A stretch of DNA of 64,000 nucleotides from Pedobacter nototheniae (GCF_004335085.1 NZ_RQRS01000004.1:1305-65304), one strand, 5' to 3'; numbered from the stretch's first letter, positions 1 to 9,089 are shown. Translations and numbers: made by a program. The notes: a model not told the origin generated them from the letters alone.

Positions 1-129
1 CGATCGCCTTAAAATAACCTTAACTGAATAGCATTGGTGTTCTCACCATACCATTTAAATGTGATTTATTAATGTACTATGATGTGATTGGTGATAACCA
101 ACCGCAAGGGTAAATAACAATAAAACAAT
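1..129. repeat. Direct repeat copy 1 (129 bp), partner at 424-552
   Basis: This stretch is identical base for base to 424-552, a spacing of 423 bp. The window begins exactly inside the unit, so the true repeat probably extends to the left. The partner copy forms one arm of a long inverted repeat (304-470), so this copy is probably the right half of another such palindrome cut by the window edge. No coding potential is visible. Confidence 0.9.
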
Positions 130-144
130 CCAACAATCCCCCTC

Positions 145-216
145 ACTGCCGCAAGCGTCCTAAATATATTATAGCATGTTTTACTACCTGAATACCACAA
201 GCGAGACGCTTGCAGT
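145..216. repeat. Imperfect inverted repeat with CAAGCGTC arms
   Basis: ACTGCCGCAAGCGTC near 145-159 is matched by GACGCTTGCAGT at 205-216 on the opposite strand, with a two-base insertion in the left arm and about 45 AT-rich bases between the arms. It lies in the gene-free stretch ahead of the FecR gene. It could form a hairpin; its function is unknown. Confidence 0.5.
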
Positions 217-303
217 ATCGGCAAAGGGCGGGACTGCATAACCAAAAGCTACTGACAATGGTTTCCAAAAAATAAATCGCTTCTAAGCTTTATAGCTGTT
301 GTC

Positions 304-470
304 GGTGTTATCACCAATTCTATTAAGTTAAGAGAAAAAGTCGTCTTTGCGAGGTACGAAGCAATCTTACAACGATAGGTTTTACTTTCTAATGCACTAG
401 GATTGCTTCGTACCTCGCAAAGACGATCGCCTTAAAATAACCTTAACTGAATAGCATTGGTGTTCTCACC
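304..470. repeat. Long imperfect palindrome with a perfect 26-bp core
   Basis: The core arms at 341-366 and 401-426 are perfect reverse complements (26 bp) around a 34-base loop. Beyond the core, similarity continues imperfectly outward to GGTGTTATCACC at 304-315 and GGTGTTCTCACC at 459-470. The core half-sequence CGTCTTTGCGAGG reappears at about 26847, 27202, 44682 (one base different), 45075 and 45435, so this is a dispersed palindromic element. No transposase is near. Confidence 0.85.
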
Positions 471-552
471 ATACCATTTAAATGTGATTTATTAATGTAC
501 TATGATGTGATTGGTGATAACCAACCGCAAGGGTAAATAACAATAAAACAAT
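424..552. repeat. Direct repeat copy 2 (129 bp), partner at 1-129
   Basis: Identical to 1-129. Its left end overlaps the right arm of the 304-470 palindrome. The 91 bases from here to the FecR start hold no recognisable gene; they are AT-rich and probably contain the FecR promoter, but I could not identify a convincing TAnnTTTG element. Confidence 0.9.
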
Positions 553-643
553 AAAACAATCCCAATATCACTTAACATAAACTTAATTTATACATAACAT
601 TTTTGGTTAGTACCATTCTGCTTTTGAATTGACATGTATTCAA

Positions 644-1591
644 ATGACGGAAGAACAGGCAAAACAGTTATTGCAAAAATATTTAAACCAGGAAGCAACA
701 CCCGAAGAAATAAAGAGGGTAGAGCAATGGTATGCAATTGTAAATAATAAAGAATCCGATTTATCAGCGGAGAAAAAGGCAGCAATTGGTCAACAGGTTT
801 TTTTAAACCTACAGGCAGCCATGCAACCAAAAACTAAGCTAAGGGCACTGTTTAACTTTAAAGCTTTTGTTAAAGTTGCAGCAATATTATTGCTAGTTGC
901 TACGCTTGCTATTAGCATTTGGAAAATCAGTAATAATGGAAATAGCAATCAAAATTTAGTAGTTGTTTGTACCAAAGCAACCGAAAGAAAAAAAGTAATT
1001 CTGCCTGATGGCTCTGAAATATTATTGGAGCCTTCAGCAAAAATCAGTTATCCTGCACAATTTGGTACCAGCCATCGTAAACTTTCATTAATGGAAGGTG
1101 AAGCATTTTTTAACATCGCTCATGAAAGTAAGCGCTCCTTTATAGTAAGCACAACATCGGGCGTAAATGTTAAGGTATTGGGTACTTCATTTAGGATTAA
1201 AGCTTATAACACCCAACAAAATATTCAAGTAGCAGTAGCCACAGGTAAAGTAGCGGTAAGCAACCAAAAAGGCTTAATGGGTACTTTAATTAAAGATGAG
1301 CAACTGGATTACGATAAAAATGCAAACCGAATTTCTATCCGTAAAATTAAACAAGCCGCCTACGTAGATTTTGCTTTTGAAGGCAGCACCCTCCAACAAG
1401 TTATTAACAAATTAGAATACGCATACAGCATTAAAATTTTACTGGCCGATACAGAAATGGCTAAGCTTAAATGTACCGCGGTTTTTAGCAGTAAGCAGCA
1501 GCCAGAAGAAATCCTGGATATTATTTGCAGTCTGCACCACCTCAAATTCAGTCCATCAAAAAACAATAAAACCTTTAAAATATACAGATGA
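644..1591 (+). CDS. FecR-family anti-sigma factor (315 aa)
   Basis: An inner-membrane anti-sigma regulator that relays a signal from an outer-membrane TonB transducer to an ECF sigma factor. An N-terminal cytoplasmic sigma-binding region is followed by one membrane segment at about residues 76-93, a FecR domain (about 113-205, with LPDGSEI and the GEAFFNI core) and a C-terminal DUF4974-like domain (about 245-315). I chose ATG 644 over an in-frame TTG at 629 because MTEEQAKQLL is a typical beginning. The gene directly downstream is a SusC with the STN domain that normally talks to FecR. The expected partner sigma gene is not in the 643 bases upstream, which hold repeats; it may lie beyond the window. 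Confidence 0.9.
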   Translation: MTEEQAKQLLQKYLNQEATPEEIKRVEQWYAIVNNKESDLSAEKKAAIGQQVFLNLQAAMQPKTKLRALFNFKAFVKVAAILLLVATLAISIWKISNNGNSNQNLVVVCTKATERKKVILPDGSEILLEPSAKISYPAQFGTSHRKLSLMEGEAFFNIAHESKRSFIVSTTSGVNVKVLGTSFRIKAYNTQQNIQVAVATGKVAVSNQKGLMGTLIKDEQLDYDKNANRISIRKIKQAAYVDFAFEGSTLQQVINKLEYAYSIKILLADTEMAKLKCTAVFSSKQQPEEILDIICSLHHLKFSPSKNNKTFKIYR

Positions 1592-1706
1592 TGAGCAGAT
1601 AATAAAGAGATACAACTGGTACTGGTTAGATCAGCAACCATAATTTATCATCCGGAAATATCAACCGGAATATTTTAAAAGCAAATACAATAAATAAAAC
1701 AAACAA

Positions 1707-4700
1707 ATGAAAACAACCTCACACAAGAGGACTCAAGCCCTTTTTAAGATCATGAAATACTCATGTTTAACTTTTTCAATCCTCTGCTTCTTTTGCAGTT
1801 CATTACTTGCCTCAGCAGGTATGGCTCAAAAACTGGAGAAAAGTACGGTTAGTATTAAAATTAATAAAGGCCGGAAATTAACAGAAATAATTAAAGAAAT
1901 AGAAACCAATACAGGTCTTAGCTTTGTATATAATCCTGATTTATTACAACAAAGAAATACTTTTTTTAGCGGTGACTTTAAAAAAGAACCCGTAAGATCT
2001 CTTTTGGATAAAATGGGTATAAGCGTATTAGAAAAAGGCGATTATATCATTTTAAACAACGCTACCTTTAATAAACCCGATAGAATTATTACCGGTGTAG
2101 TAAAAGATTCAACCGGGGTTACTTTACCTGGTGTATCCGTAAAGGTTTTAGGCACACAAAGTGGAACTATAACCGATGGAAATGGTGCATTCCGTATAGA
2201 AGTAGCACCAGAAACTGTTTTATCTTTCTCTATGATTGGTTATAGAACCAAAGAAGTAAAGGTAGGCGAAAACCAGGTTTTAAATGTGGTGTTAAGCGAA
2301 GAACGTTCTACACTTTCAGAAGTTGTTGTAGTAGGTTACGGTACACAGAAAAAGGTAACCTTAACCGGAGCAATTAGCAATGTAGCTTTAGATAAACTCT
2401 CATCACGATCATTAAACAGTGTTGGTGATGTGCTGGCAGGAAAATCGCCTGGTGTAATTGTAACTAATGAAGGTGGCGACCCAACATCAACTCCACGCAT
2501 TAACATTAGAGGATCGGGTGGTTTAAATACCGAGAGTGTTTTATATGTGATTGATGGATCGATTTTTACAGGTGTACCACAACTTAATCCTAACGATATT
2601 GAATCAATATCAGTACTTAAAGATGGTTCAGCAGCTATTTATGGTGCACGTGCATCTGGTGGGGTATTGTTAATTACCACTAAAAAAGGTAAAAATGGCA
2701 AAATGCAAATCAGCTTTGATGCCAAGTTAGGACAGCAAAGTGTGTGGAAAAAATTAGAACCTCTTAATGCAGAACAACGTGCTATGGTTGCTGCAACAGC
2801 TGCTAAAAATGGTGGTACAACGTTATTGCCTGCCTTTGATTCTACAAAATATCCTGATGGGCAAGTTACCCGCACCAATTGGATGGATGAAGTGTTTAGA
2901 GATGGCTTATTGCAAGATTATAATGCAGCTGTTAATGGCGGTTCGGAGAAATCTAATTTTTACTTAAGCTTTAACTACCGCAAGGCAGAAGGCATTGTTT
3001 TAAACACGCAAACACAACGCTACAATTTCAGAATAAACTCTGAGCACGCCATTACACCATGGTTAAAATTAGGCGAAAACCTTTCTTACAGTAGCACCAA
3101 CGGAAACGGAGCAAATACCAGTAGCGATTATACTGGAGCATTACTTTCTGCAGTTTATTACCCAACAAATGCTACACCTACCAATCCTGATGGTTCTTAT
3201 GCTGGGTTACCAGGGCCATATGCTGGCGATTACGGCGATATTATTAATCCCGTTACTGAACTTAAACGTATAGATATTAATAATCCTGTTAATGTTTTAA
3301 TGGTAAATCCTTATGTTACCGTAACTATAGCTAAAGGTTTAACTTTCAGATCTAACTTAAGTATTACTAAAACCGATGACCAGTTTAAAAGCTTTACGCC
3401 AAAAAGGCCAGAAGTTGGTAAGCCCGTTTTAAGCAATAGTTTAGTACAGAGAAGCTATCAAACAAATGATTTTCTTGCAGAACAGGTATTAAGTTATAAA
3501 ACTGATTTTGGTGCACACCATTTAGATTTTACTGGAGGTTATTCTTATCAAAAAATTAAAAAGAATGGTTTAGAAGTATCAGGTTCCGGTTTTGATGATG
3601 AATCACCACAATACCGTTACTTTTCAAATGCTACGGTACTCCAAAAGCCAATAAGTACACTTGCTGCCACAGCGCTATTATCTGTGTTTTTAAGGGCAAA
3701 TTATAATTATAAAGAGAAATATATGCTGTCGTTAATTGGTCGTAGAGATGGAACATCATTTTTAGAAGCCAATAACAGATATAGAAACTATAGTTCAGTT
3801 TCTGCAGGATGGGCAATGAATAAAGAAGATTTTCTTAAAGATGTTTCCTGGTTAAATGAATTAAAATTACGCGGCAGTTATGGTATTTTAGGTAATCTTG
3901 CCAGTTTAACACAATCAGCCGTTAACCCGCTGTTAGATCCTACTCAAAGTTATTTCGGACAAACGCCAGCCCTACAAAACGGTTACGCACAAAGCATTTT
4001 AGCAAATAAAAACTTAACCTGGGCAGAGTCAAAACAAACCAATTTTGGACTTGATTTAGCCGTTTTAAATAGATTGAGCTTAACAGCAGATTATTTTATT
4101 AAAGACATTAATAAAATGATTATAACCAGAACACTTCCGGGTACTTCTGGTTTAAACAGGCAAACGGTTAACGCTGGCACTGCTAGAGATAAGGGCATAG
4201 AACTTGGTCTTACCTATACCAGTGATAAATCTGCAGAGTTTAACTATTCTGTAAATGCAACCTTAACTAAAATAAACAATAAAGTAATTAGTTTAGGAGA
4301 AGGACTGGATGTAATACCTCAACCAAACAATTTCCGGAATGAGTTAGCACCAATTTTTGTAAAAGTTGGTCAACCCCTTAACAGCTATTATGTATTAAAA
4401 ACGCAAGGTATTTTCCAAACACAGGCAGAGGTAGATAATTATAAAGGCCCTAACGGACAGAAAATACAGCCTAATGCAAGGCCAGGTGACTTTAAATTTG
4501 CCGATTTAGATGGAAATGGTACCATTGATAGCAAAGATCGTTACTTCGCAGGAAGTGCTTATCCTAACTTTTCTTATGGTTTGAGTTTCAACGCCAGTTA
4601 TAAAAACTTCGATTTTAATATTCTTGCTCAAGGCGTACAAGGCAATAAATTATTCAACGCCGTAAAAAGAACCACTTACAATGCCAGTGGCCCATCTTAC

Positions 4701-5051
4701 AATAAATTGGTTGGAATATTGGATGCATGGTCGCCAGAAAACCCTAATGGTAAAGTGCCAATTATTTCAACTTCTGATAATAACGGAAACTTTAATGCTT
4801 CTGATTTTTATGTAGAAAATGGATCATATCTGCGCATTCGCAACGTAACACTAGGCTACAGCTTATCAAAATCTTTAACTAGCAAATTAAAAACAGGTGC
4901 CGTACGTGTTTATGCTACAGCAAACAACTTGTTTACCATTACCAAATACTCAGGTTTCGACCCAGAAATTGGAATGGATAATTTAGGATTAGATACAGGT
5001 CGTTATCCGCAGGCCCGAAGCTTTATTCTTGGTTTAAGTGTGAATTTATAA
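1707..5051 (+). CDS. SusC/RagA-family TonB-dependent receptor with STN domain (1114 aa)
   Basis: An outer-membrane active transporter powered by TonB. In order: signal peptide ending near residue 41 (LASAGMAQ), an STN (secretin/TonB short N-terminal) domain at about 52-115, a carboxypeptidase-like regulatory beta-sandwich at about 129-210, a plug beginning SEVVVVGYGTQKK and including the DGSAAIYGARASGGVLLITTKKG-type SusC signature (read in two parts), then a barrel ending in SVNL. The STN domain is the signalling feature of receptors that act through FecR and an ECF sigma factor, matching the gene upstream. SusD follows after 12 bp. Substrate is not visible from sequence; the phosphatase fusion downstream suggests an organic phosphate compound (inference). 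Confidence 0.95.
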   Translation: MKTTSHKRTQALFKIMKYSCLTFSILCFFCSSLLASAGMAQKLEKSTVSIKINKGRKLTEIIKEIETNTGLSFVYNPDLLQQRNTFFSGDFKKEPVRSLLDKMGISVLEKGDYIILNNATFNKPDRIITGVVKDSTGVTLPGVSVKVLGTQSGTITDGNGAFRIEVAPETVLSFSMIGYRTKEVKVGENQVLNVVLSEERSTLSEVVVVGYGTQKKVTLTGAISNVALDKLSSRSLNSVGDVLAGKSPGVIVTNEGGDPTSTPRINIRGSGGLNTESVLYVIDGSIFTGVPQLNPNDIESISVLKDGSAAIYGARASGGVLLITTKKGKNGKMQISFDAKLGQQSVWKKLEPLNAEQRAMVAATAAKNGGTTLLPAFDSTKYPDGQVTRTNWMDEVFRDGLLQDYNAAVNGGSEKSNFYLSFNYRKAEGIVLNTQTQRYNFRINSEHAITPWLKLGENLSYSSTNGNGANTSSDYTGALLSAVYYPTNATPTNPDGSYAGLPGPYAGDYGDIINPVTELKRIDINNPVNVLMVNPYVTVTIAKGLTFRSNLSITKTDDQFKSFTPKRPEVGKPVLSNSLVQRSYQTNDFLAEQVLSYKTDFGAHHLDFTGGYSYQKIKKNGLEVSGSGFDDESPQYRYFSNATVLQKPISTLAATALLSVFLRANYNYKEKYMLSLIGRRDGTSFLEANNRYRNYSSVSAGWAMNKEDFLKDVSWLNELKLRGSYGILGNLASLTQSAVNPLLDPTQSYFGQTPALQNGYAQSILANKNLTWAESKQTNFGLDLAVLNRLSLTADYFIKDINKMIITRTLPGTSGLNRQTVNAGTARDKGIELGLTYTSDKSAEFNYSVNATLTKINNKVISLGEGLDVIPQPNNFRNELAPIFVKVGQPLNSYYVLKTQGIFQTQAEVDNYKGPNGQKIQPNARPGDFKFADLDGNGTIDSKDRYFAGSAYPNFSYGLSFNASYKNFDFNILAQGVQGNKLFNAVKRTTYNASGPSYNKLVGILDAWSPENPNGKVPIISTSDNNGNFNASDFYVENGSYLRIRNVTLGYSLSKSLTSKLKTGAVRVYATANNLFTITKYSGFDPEIGMDNLGLDTGRYPQARSFILGLSVNL

Positions 5052-5063
5052 TTTTTAATACGA

Positions 5064-6587
5064 ATGAAAACAAATATAAAATATCTGATTGTGGCTGCCA
5101 TTGCCTTATTCAGCTCTTGTACAAAGCAACTTAATATTGAGCCTGAGGGTTCTCCATCAGCGCAAAACTTTTGGAAAACTAAAGAAGATGCCTTGAAAGC
5201 AGAAGGCGGTATGTACGAAAAATATAATGAAGAAGATTATTATGGTCGTGGTATGTTTTGGTTTATCAATGCCAGCGATGATATGGTAACAGGCCGTAAC
5301 AAACCCGAAGCCGATAACATTAAAAATTTTAACCGTACCTATATTGGCGGTGGTTATACCGAAGGACAATGGGCTATGCGTTACGCTGTAATTAAAAGAG
5401 CTAACGATATTATTACCAACGTTCCTAAAATACAAATGGACGAAACATTGAAGAAACAAATTATTGGTGATGCTTACTTCAATGCAGGTTTAGTTTACTT
5501 TCAATTGGCTGCCAACTATGGAAATGAAAAGGCTGGTGTACCAATTGTAACGCCAGAAACTGATGCCTCTGTGCCTATACCTCGTGCTAAAAATGTAAAT
5601 GAAAATTATGATTACATTATCCAATTATTGTTAAAAGCAGCTGATAATTTACCGTTTTTCTCTGCAATGAAAGCCGAAGATTATGGTAAAGCACACAAAA
5701 CTGCTGCATGGGCTTATCTTTCTAAGGTTTATCTTTATAAAAAAGATTATGCCAATGCTGCAAAATATGCAGATATGGTTATCAGTTCAGGTCAGCACAA
5801 CCTGGTAAATACCAGCTTTGCTGATGTATTTAAAGCATCAAACAACTGGTCTAAAGAGTACATTTGGTCGGTAGTTTGTACACCAAGTGGCGGTGGTACA
5901 GGCTGGGGAAGTAAATTACCTGGTGTAATGTTAACCAATAAAGCCTGGGGTATTTACAATGGCTGGGGTTATTATTTGCCAACTAAAGAGTTATATGATT
6001 CTTTCGAAGCCGGAGATCAACGTAGAGAAGCCACCATTTTAAAAACAGGAGATAAATTTATGTTCTTCGGGCAAGAACGCAGCTTTACTAAAGATGCTGG
6101 AGCAACTTCCGATTATCAGTTTAAAAAATATATGGAGCCTTTTTCTTATGCCAATCCAATTCCTACACATGTAAACCCAAATGGCGATAATGGAACAACA
6201 GATTTAAATGTGCCATTAATGCGTTATGCTGAGGTATTATTAATTAAAGCCGAAGCCGCAATTATGTTAAGTGGAGCAGGTGCAGGTGATACAGAATTAA
6301 ACAAAATTAGAGTTAGAGCAGGTTTAGGTACAAAAGCAGGAATGACAATTGACGACCTTAAACGCGAACGCCGCAATGAGTTGGCAGGAGAATGGGCCGA
6401 TCGTCATCGCGATTTAGTGAGATGGGGCGATGCACAAGCAACTTATGCAAAACCATTGCATGATTCTGGTGGAAATGTAATTTGGCCTGCAAGAGCATTT
6501 AATCCTCAGGTAAATGATGTTTGGGCAGTACCACAAAAAGAAATTGATAACAGTGCCGGGGTGATTAAACAAAACGCAGGATGGTAA
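5064..6587 (+). CDS. SusD/RagB-family substrate-binding lipoprotein (507 aa)
   Basis: A surface lipoprotein that caps the SusC barrel and captures substrate. The N-terminus has a lipobox ending FSSC with the lipidated Cys at residue 19. The body contains the TPR-like SusD fold, and the C-terminus AVPQKEIDNSAGVIKQNAGW is the family hallmark (normally a PIPQxEIDxNPxLxQNPGY type). It lies 12 bp after its SusC partner. The stop codon overlaps the first possible ATG of the next gene, and a hairpin terminator begins 28 bases after the stop, so transcription may partly end here. Confidence 0.95.
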   Translation: MKTNIKYLIVAAIALFSSCTKQLNIEPEGSPSAQNFWKTKEDALKAEGGMYEKYNEEDYYGRGMFWFINASDDMVTGRNKPEADNIKNFNRTYIGGGYTEGQWAMRYAVIKRANDIITNVPKIQMDETLKKQIIGDAYFNAGLVYFQLAANYGNEKAGVPIVTPETDASVPIPRAKNVNENYDYIIQLLLKAADNLPFFSAMKAEDYGKAHKTAAWAYLSKVYLYKKDYANAAKYADMVISSGQHNLVNTSFADVFKASNNWSKEYIWSVVCTPSGGGTGWGSKLPGVMLTNKAWGIYNGWGYYLPTKELYDSFEAGDQRREATILKTGDKFMFFGQERSFTKDAGATSDYQFKKYMEPFSYANPIPTHVNPNGDNGTTDLNVPLMRYAEVLLIKAEAAIMLSGAGAGDTELNKIRVRAGLGTKAGMTIDDLKRERRNELAGEWADRHRDLVRWGDAQATYAKPLHDSGGNVIWPARAFNPQVNDVWAVPQKEIDNSAGVIKQNAGW

Positions 6588-8539
6588 TTAAAAATTTAAA
6601 TAATATTTCATCAATGATAAGCACGGATTTAAAAATCCGTGCTTATCACTTTTTATCCTTGGTTAATACCTTATTGCAAGGTAAACGACTTAATTTAATA
6701 CTATTGTTTGTTGGGTTGAGTTTATACAACGCTTCTGCTCAAACTGCATTAAATGCAAATCGTGGTCACAGCCATAACGATTACAAACAAAATATTCCGC
6801 TATTAACGGCTTATTATGCCGAAATGGGCTCTATTGAGGCCGATGTTTTTTTAAGAAACGGCGAATTGTATGTGGCTCATGATAGTACAGAGATTAAGCC
6901 AGGACTTACGCTAAAAAAACTCTATCTAGATCCGTTAGCAACTTTTTACAAAGCCAACGGAAATCATCCCTACAAAAACCCTTCTTTAAAACTACAATTG
7001 GTTGTTGATGTAAAACAAGATTATCAGCATGTTTTGCCACAATTGTTGAAGGAGTTAAAAGCTTACCCTAATGTTTTTGATGGAAATCTGAAAGCCAGCG
7101 CCATTAGTATCGCAGTAAGTGGTGATGTGCCTAAACCTGCCGATTTTAAAAATTATTCAGCTCAGCTTTCTTTTGATGGCCGCCCTTATATTAATTACAC
7201 TAAAGAAGAACTTAAAAGGGTAGCAATGATTAGTGATGACCTTAAAAACCATACACAATGGAATGGAAAAGGCAATCCGACAAAAACTGACGAAGCACAT
7301 TTGCTCAAAGTAATTAACAAAGCGCACGAGCAAGGTAAACCATTTAGGTTTTGGGCAACTCAAGATAGCCCTAACACTTGGATTGTATTAGAAAGATTGG
7401 GCGCAGATTGGATTAATACAGATCAACCTACAAAGCTTCGTGATTTTTACCTAAATAAAGCTAAAATTACCTATACCAATGCTACGCCCTATCCAGTTTA
7501 TACACCTACTTATAAAAGCGATGGAACTCATAAACCGGCTAAAAATGTAATCTTATTAATTGGTGATGGCATGGGGTTAGCGCAAATCCATGCCGGTTTA
7601 ATGGCAAATAATGGCGATTTAAACATTACCAGAATGCAGAATATTGGCTTTGCGCAAACCAGTGCTGCCGATGCAGGAAATACTGATTCTGCAGCCGGCG
7701 GAACAGCACTTGCCACAGGTTTTAAAACCAATAACAGGTATATTGGGTTAGGCCCAGATAATTTAAGAAGAACTAATTTGGTTGATACCCTTGCCAGTTA
7801 TGGTATTAAAAGTGGCGTTATTAGTGTTGGCGACATTACCGATGCCACACCAGCAGCTTTTTATGCGCATCAACTAGATCGTGCCATGAGTGGTGAAATT
7901 GCTCAGGATTTACTGCAAAGTAAAGTGGAGATTCTAGTCGGTTCTAATCAAAAAAGTTTCTATAAAAATAAAAATGTAAACCTATTGAAACAGCTTGATG
8001 CTAATGGGTTTCAGTTGAGTACAAGTTTAGCTGATTTTGCGAAACAAAACAGTGGAAAACAGTTGGTTTTACTGCCAGATTCTGCCACTCGGCCCGTTTA
8101 TAAAGGTAGGGGAGATATGCTCAAACAATCACTTGTACACAGTATAGAATTGCTGAATAAAAATAAATCAGGCTTTTTCATCATGACAGAAGGTGCACAA
8201 ATTGATTACGGAGGGCATGTAAATGATTTACCTTATGTAGTTACCGAATTGCATGATTTTGATAAAACAGTTGAGGCAGCTTTACGTTTTGCTGATATGG
8301 ATGGAGAAACCTTGGTTATTGTTACCGCCGACCATGAAACAGGCGGCTTAACTCTTTTAGATACCGAACCACAAAAAGGAATGATTCGTGGAGAATTTAG
8401 TACCAACGACCATACCAATATTATGGTTCCGGTTTTTGCGTATGGGCCAGGAGCAGAAGATTTTAAAGGTGTGTATCAAAACAATCAAATTTTTTATAAA
8501 ATATTAAAAGCTTATAATTTAGGTAAAGCCAATCGCTAA
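6581..8539 (+). CDS. Secreted phosphodiesterase (GDPD/PI-PLC-like) fused to alkaline phosphatase (up to 652 aa)
   Basis: A two-enzyme fusion. The N-terminal half (about residues 57-300) looks like a TIM-barrel phosphodiesterase of the GDPD/PI-PLC superfamily: RGHSHNDY at 61-68, EADVFL at 86-91 and VAHD at 98-101. The C-terminal half (about 320-650) is a PhoA-type alkaline phosphatase: IGDGMG, nucleophile Ser in TDSAAGG (about 370), metal ligands in GAQIDYGGH, TADHETGG and DHTNIMVPVFAYGPG. Together they could release phosphate from diesters in two steps. The start is uncertain: ATG 6581 and ATG 6614 lie before or inside a terminator-like hairpin (6616-6647), whereas TTG 6674 would give a clean signal peptide (LQGKRLNLILLFVGLSLYNASAQ-like, cleaved after ASA). 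The widest frame is given. Confidence 0.85.
   Translation: MVIKNLNNISSMISTDLKIRAYHFLSLVNTLLQGKRLNLILLFVGLSLYNASAQTALNANRGHSHNDYKQNIPLLTAYYAEMGSIEADVFLRNGELYVAHDSTEIKPGLTLKKLYLDPLATFYKANGNHPYKNPSLKLQLVVDVKQDYQHVLPQLLKELKAYPNVFDGNLKASAISIAVSGDVPKPADFKNYSAQLSFDGRPYINYTKEELKRVAMISDDLKNHTQWNGKGNPTKTDEAHLLKVINKAHEQGKPFRFWATQDSPNTWIVLERLGADWINTDQPTKLRDFYLNKAKITYTNATPYPVYTPTYKSDGTHKPAKNVILLIGDGMGLAQIHAGLMANNGDLNITRMQNIGFAQTSAADAGNTDSAAGGTALATGFKTNNRYIGLGPDNLRRTNLVDTLASYGIKSGVISVGDITDATPAAFYAHQLDRAMSGEIAQDLLQSKVEILVGSNQKSFYKNKNVNLLKQLDANGFQLSTSLADFAKQNSGKQLVLLPDSATRPVYKGRGDMLKQSLVHSIELLNKNKSGFFIMTEGAQIDYGGHVNDLPYVVTELHDFDKTVEAALRFADMDGETLVIVTADHETGGLTLLDTEPQKGMIRGEFSTNDHTNIMVPVFAYGPGAEDFKGVYQNNQIFYKILKAYNLGKANR
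6616..6655 (+). terminator. Hairpin with U-run after SusD
   Basis: Perfect 15-bp arms at 6616-6630 and 6633-6647 (GATAAGCACGGATTT and its complement) followed by ACTTTTT. It looks like a factor-independent terminator 28 bases after the SusD stop. It lies inside the longest frame of the phosphatase fusion, which argues that translation of that gene starts further on or that the hairpin controls it. Confidence 0.75.
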
Positions 8540-8546
8540 AATTACC

Positions 8547-8612
8547 GCCACGGAAACTCAGAACTCACGGAAAATAGTATTTAAATTCCTTGTAACTCCG
8601 TGTTTCTGTGGC
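8547..8612. repeat. GCCAC-type palindromic element, copy 1 (66 bp)
   Basis: Begins GCCACGGAAA and ends TTTCTGTGGC; the two halves are imperfect reverse complements. It follows the phosphatase fusion by 7 bases. Related elements lie at 14344, 29957, 30149 and 55064, each just after the 3' end of a gene or operon. It probably forms a hairpin in RNA and may serve as terminator or mRNA end protection. Confidence 0.8.
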
Positions 8613-8702
8613 AAACTTATTTTATAAAAGAAGTTGCTTATCACTTCATCTTTAAAAATCTTTGGCAAATATTTAACGGAGCTATTTTTTTAAATCAAAT
8701 TT

Positions 8703-8723
8703 AATTGCATCTTTGTTGCAATT
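8703..8723. promoter_or_regulatory. Candidate Fur-family (Zur-like) operator
   Basis: A perfect inverted repeat AATTGCA-N7-TGCAATT, extended by further matches on both sides. It overlaps CATCTTTG at 8708-8715, which is one base away from the Bacteroidota -7 element TAnnTTTG. A repressor bound here would block the promoter of the zinc locus. Size and symmetry fit Fur-family sites; assignment to Zur is inferred from the genes downstream. Confidence 0.55.
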
Positions 8724-8772
8724 GAAAAGATCAGGGAAACATAAACATCAATCTATATTGCAGCACATTTCT

Positions 8773-9063
8773 ATGGTGCTTGCTGCTCTTTTTGTGTTCA
8801 TAATTTTCGCAGGTCTTTTACATAATCATCATCGTTCAGTACCTAAAACAGACGATAGGGAAATAGTTTACGCACCCGAAAAATGCGACGTTTGCGACTA
8901 TTGTTTCCATAAAAGCGGTAAAGATTTTATTCAAGTTCCGCATGTTTCTTTTGTGGTTTTAAAGCCAACTGTTTCCATTTTCCTTACCGGTTTCATTCTT
9001 GGTAATTATAAATTTACGCTTCAAGGATTTACCAACAAAGGGCCACCAGCCCTAAATGCTTAA
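8773..9063 (+). CDS. Small His/Cys-rich membrane-anchored protein (96 aa)
   Basis: Not a family I can name. From ATG 8773 the protein begins MVLAALFVFIIFAGLL, a membrane segment, then HNHH, a charged stretch, CDVCDYCFH (three Cys and one His, a plausible metal site), a second hydrophobic stretch (VSFVVLKPTVSIFLTGFIL) and the tail GPPALNA. The frame is open upstream with TTG codons from 8713, but those overlap the predicted promoter and operator, so I prefer the ATG about 50 bases after the expected transcription start. It precedes a ZnuD-like receptor and is separated from it by a terminator-like hairpin. A role in metal sensing or uptake is inference from context and residues. Confidence 0.6.
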   Translation: MVLAALFVFIIFAGLLHNHHRSVPKTDDREIVYAPEKCDVCDYCFHKSGKDFIQVPHVSFVVLKPTVSIFLTGFILGNYKFTLQGFTNKGPPALNA

Positions 9064-9089
9064 TCCGAAGCTTGCTTTCGGAATTTTTT
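9064..9089 (+). terminator. Hairpin and U-run after the small His/Cys protein
   Basis: TCCGAAGC pairs with GCTTTCGGA (one bulged base) across a TT loop, followed by ATTTTTT. It starts right after the stop codon at 9061-9063. Since the TonB receptor gene begins 107 bases later with no strong promoter visible, this may act as an attenuator within the locus. Confidence 0.6.

Noticed and set aside
629..643. TTG start for FecR
   Set aside because: ATG 644 gives the typical FecR opening; the TTG adds five residues without support.
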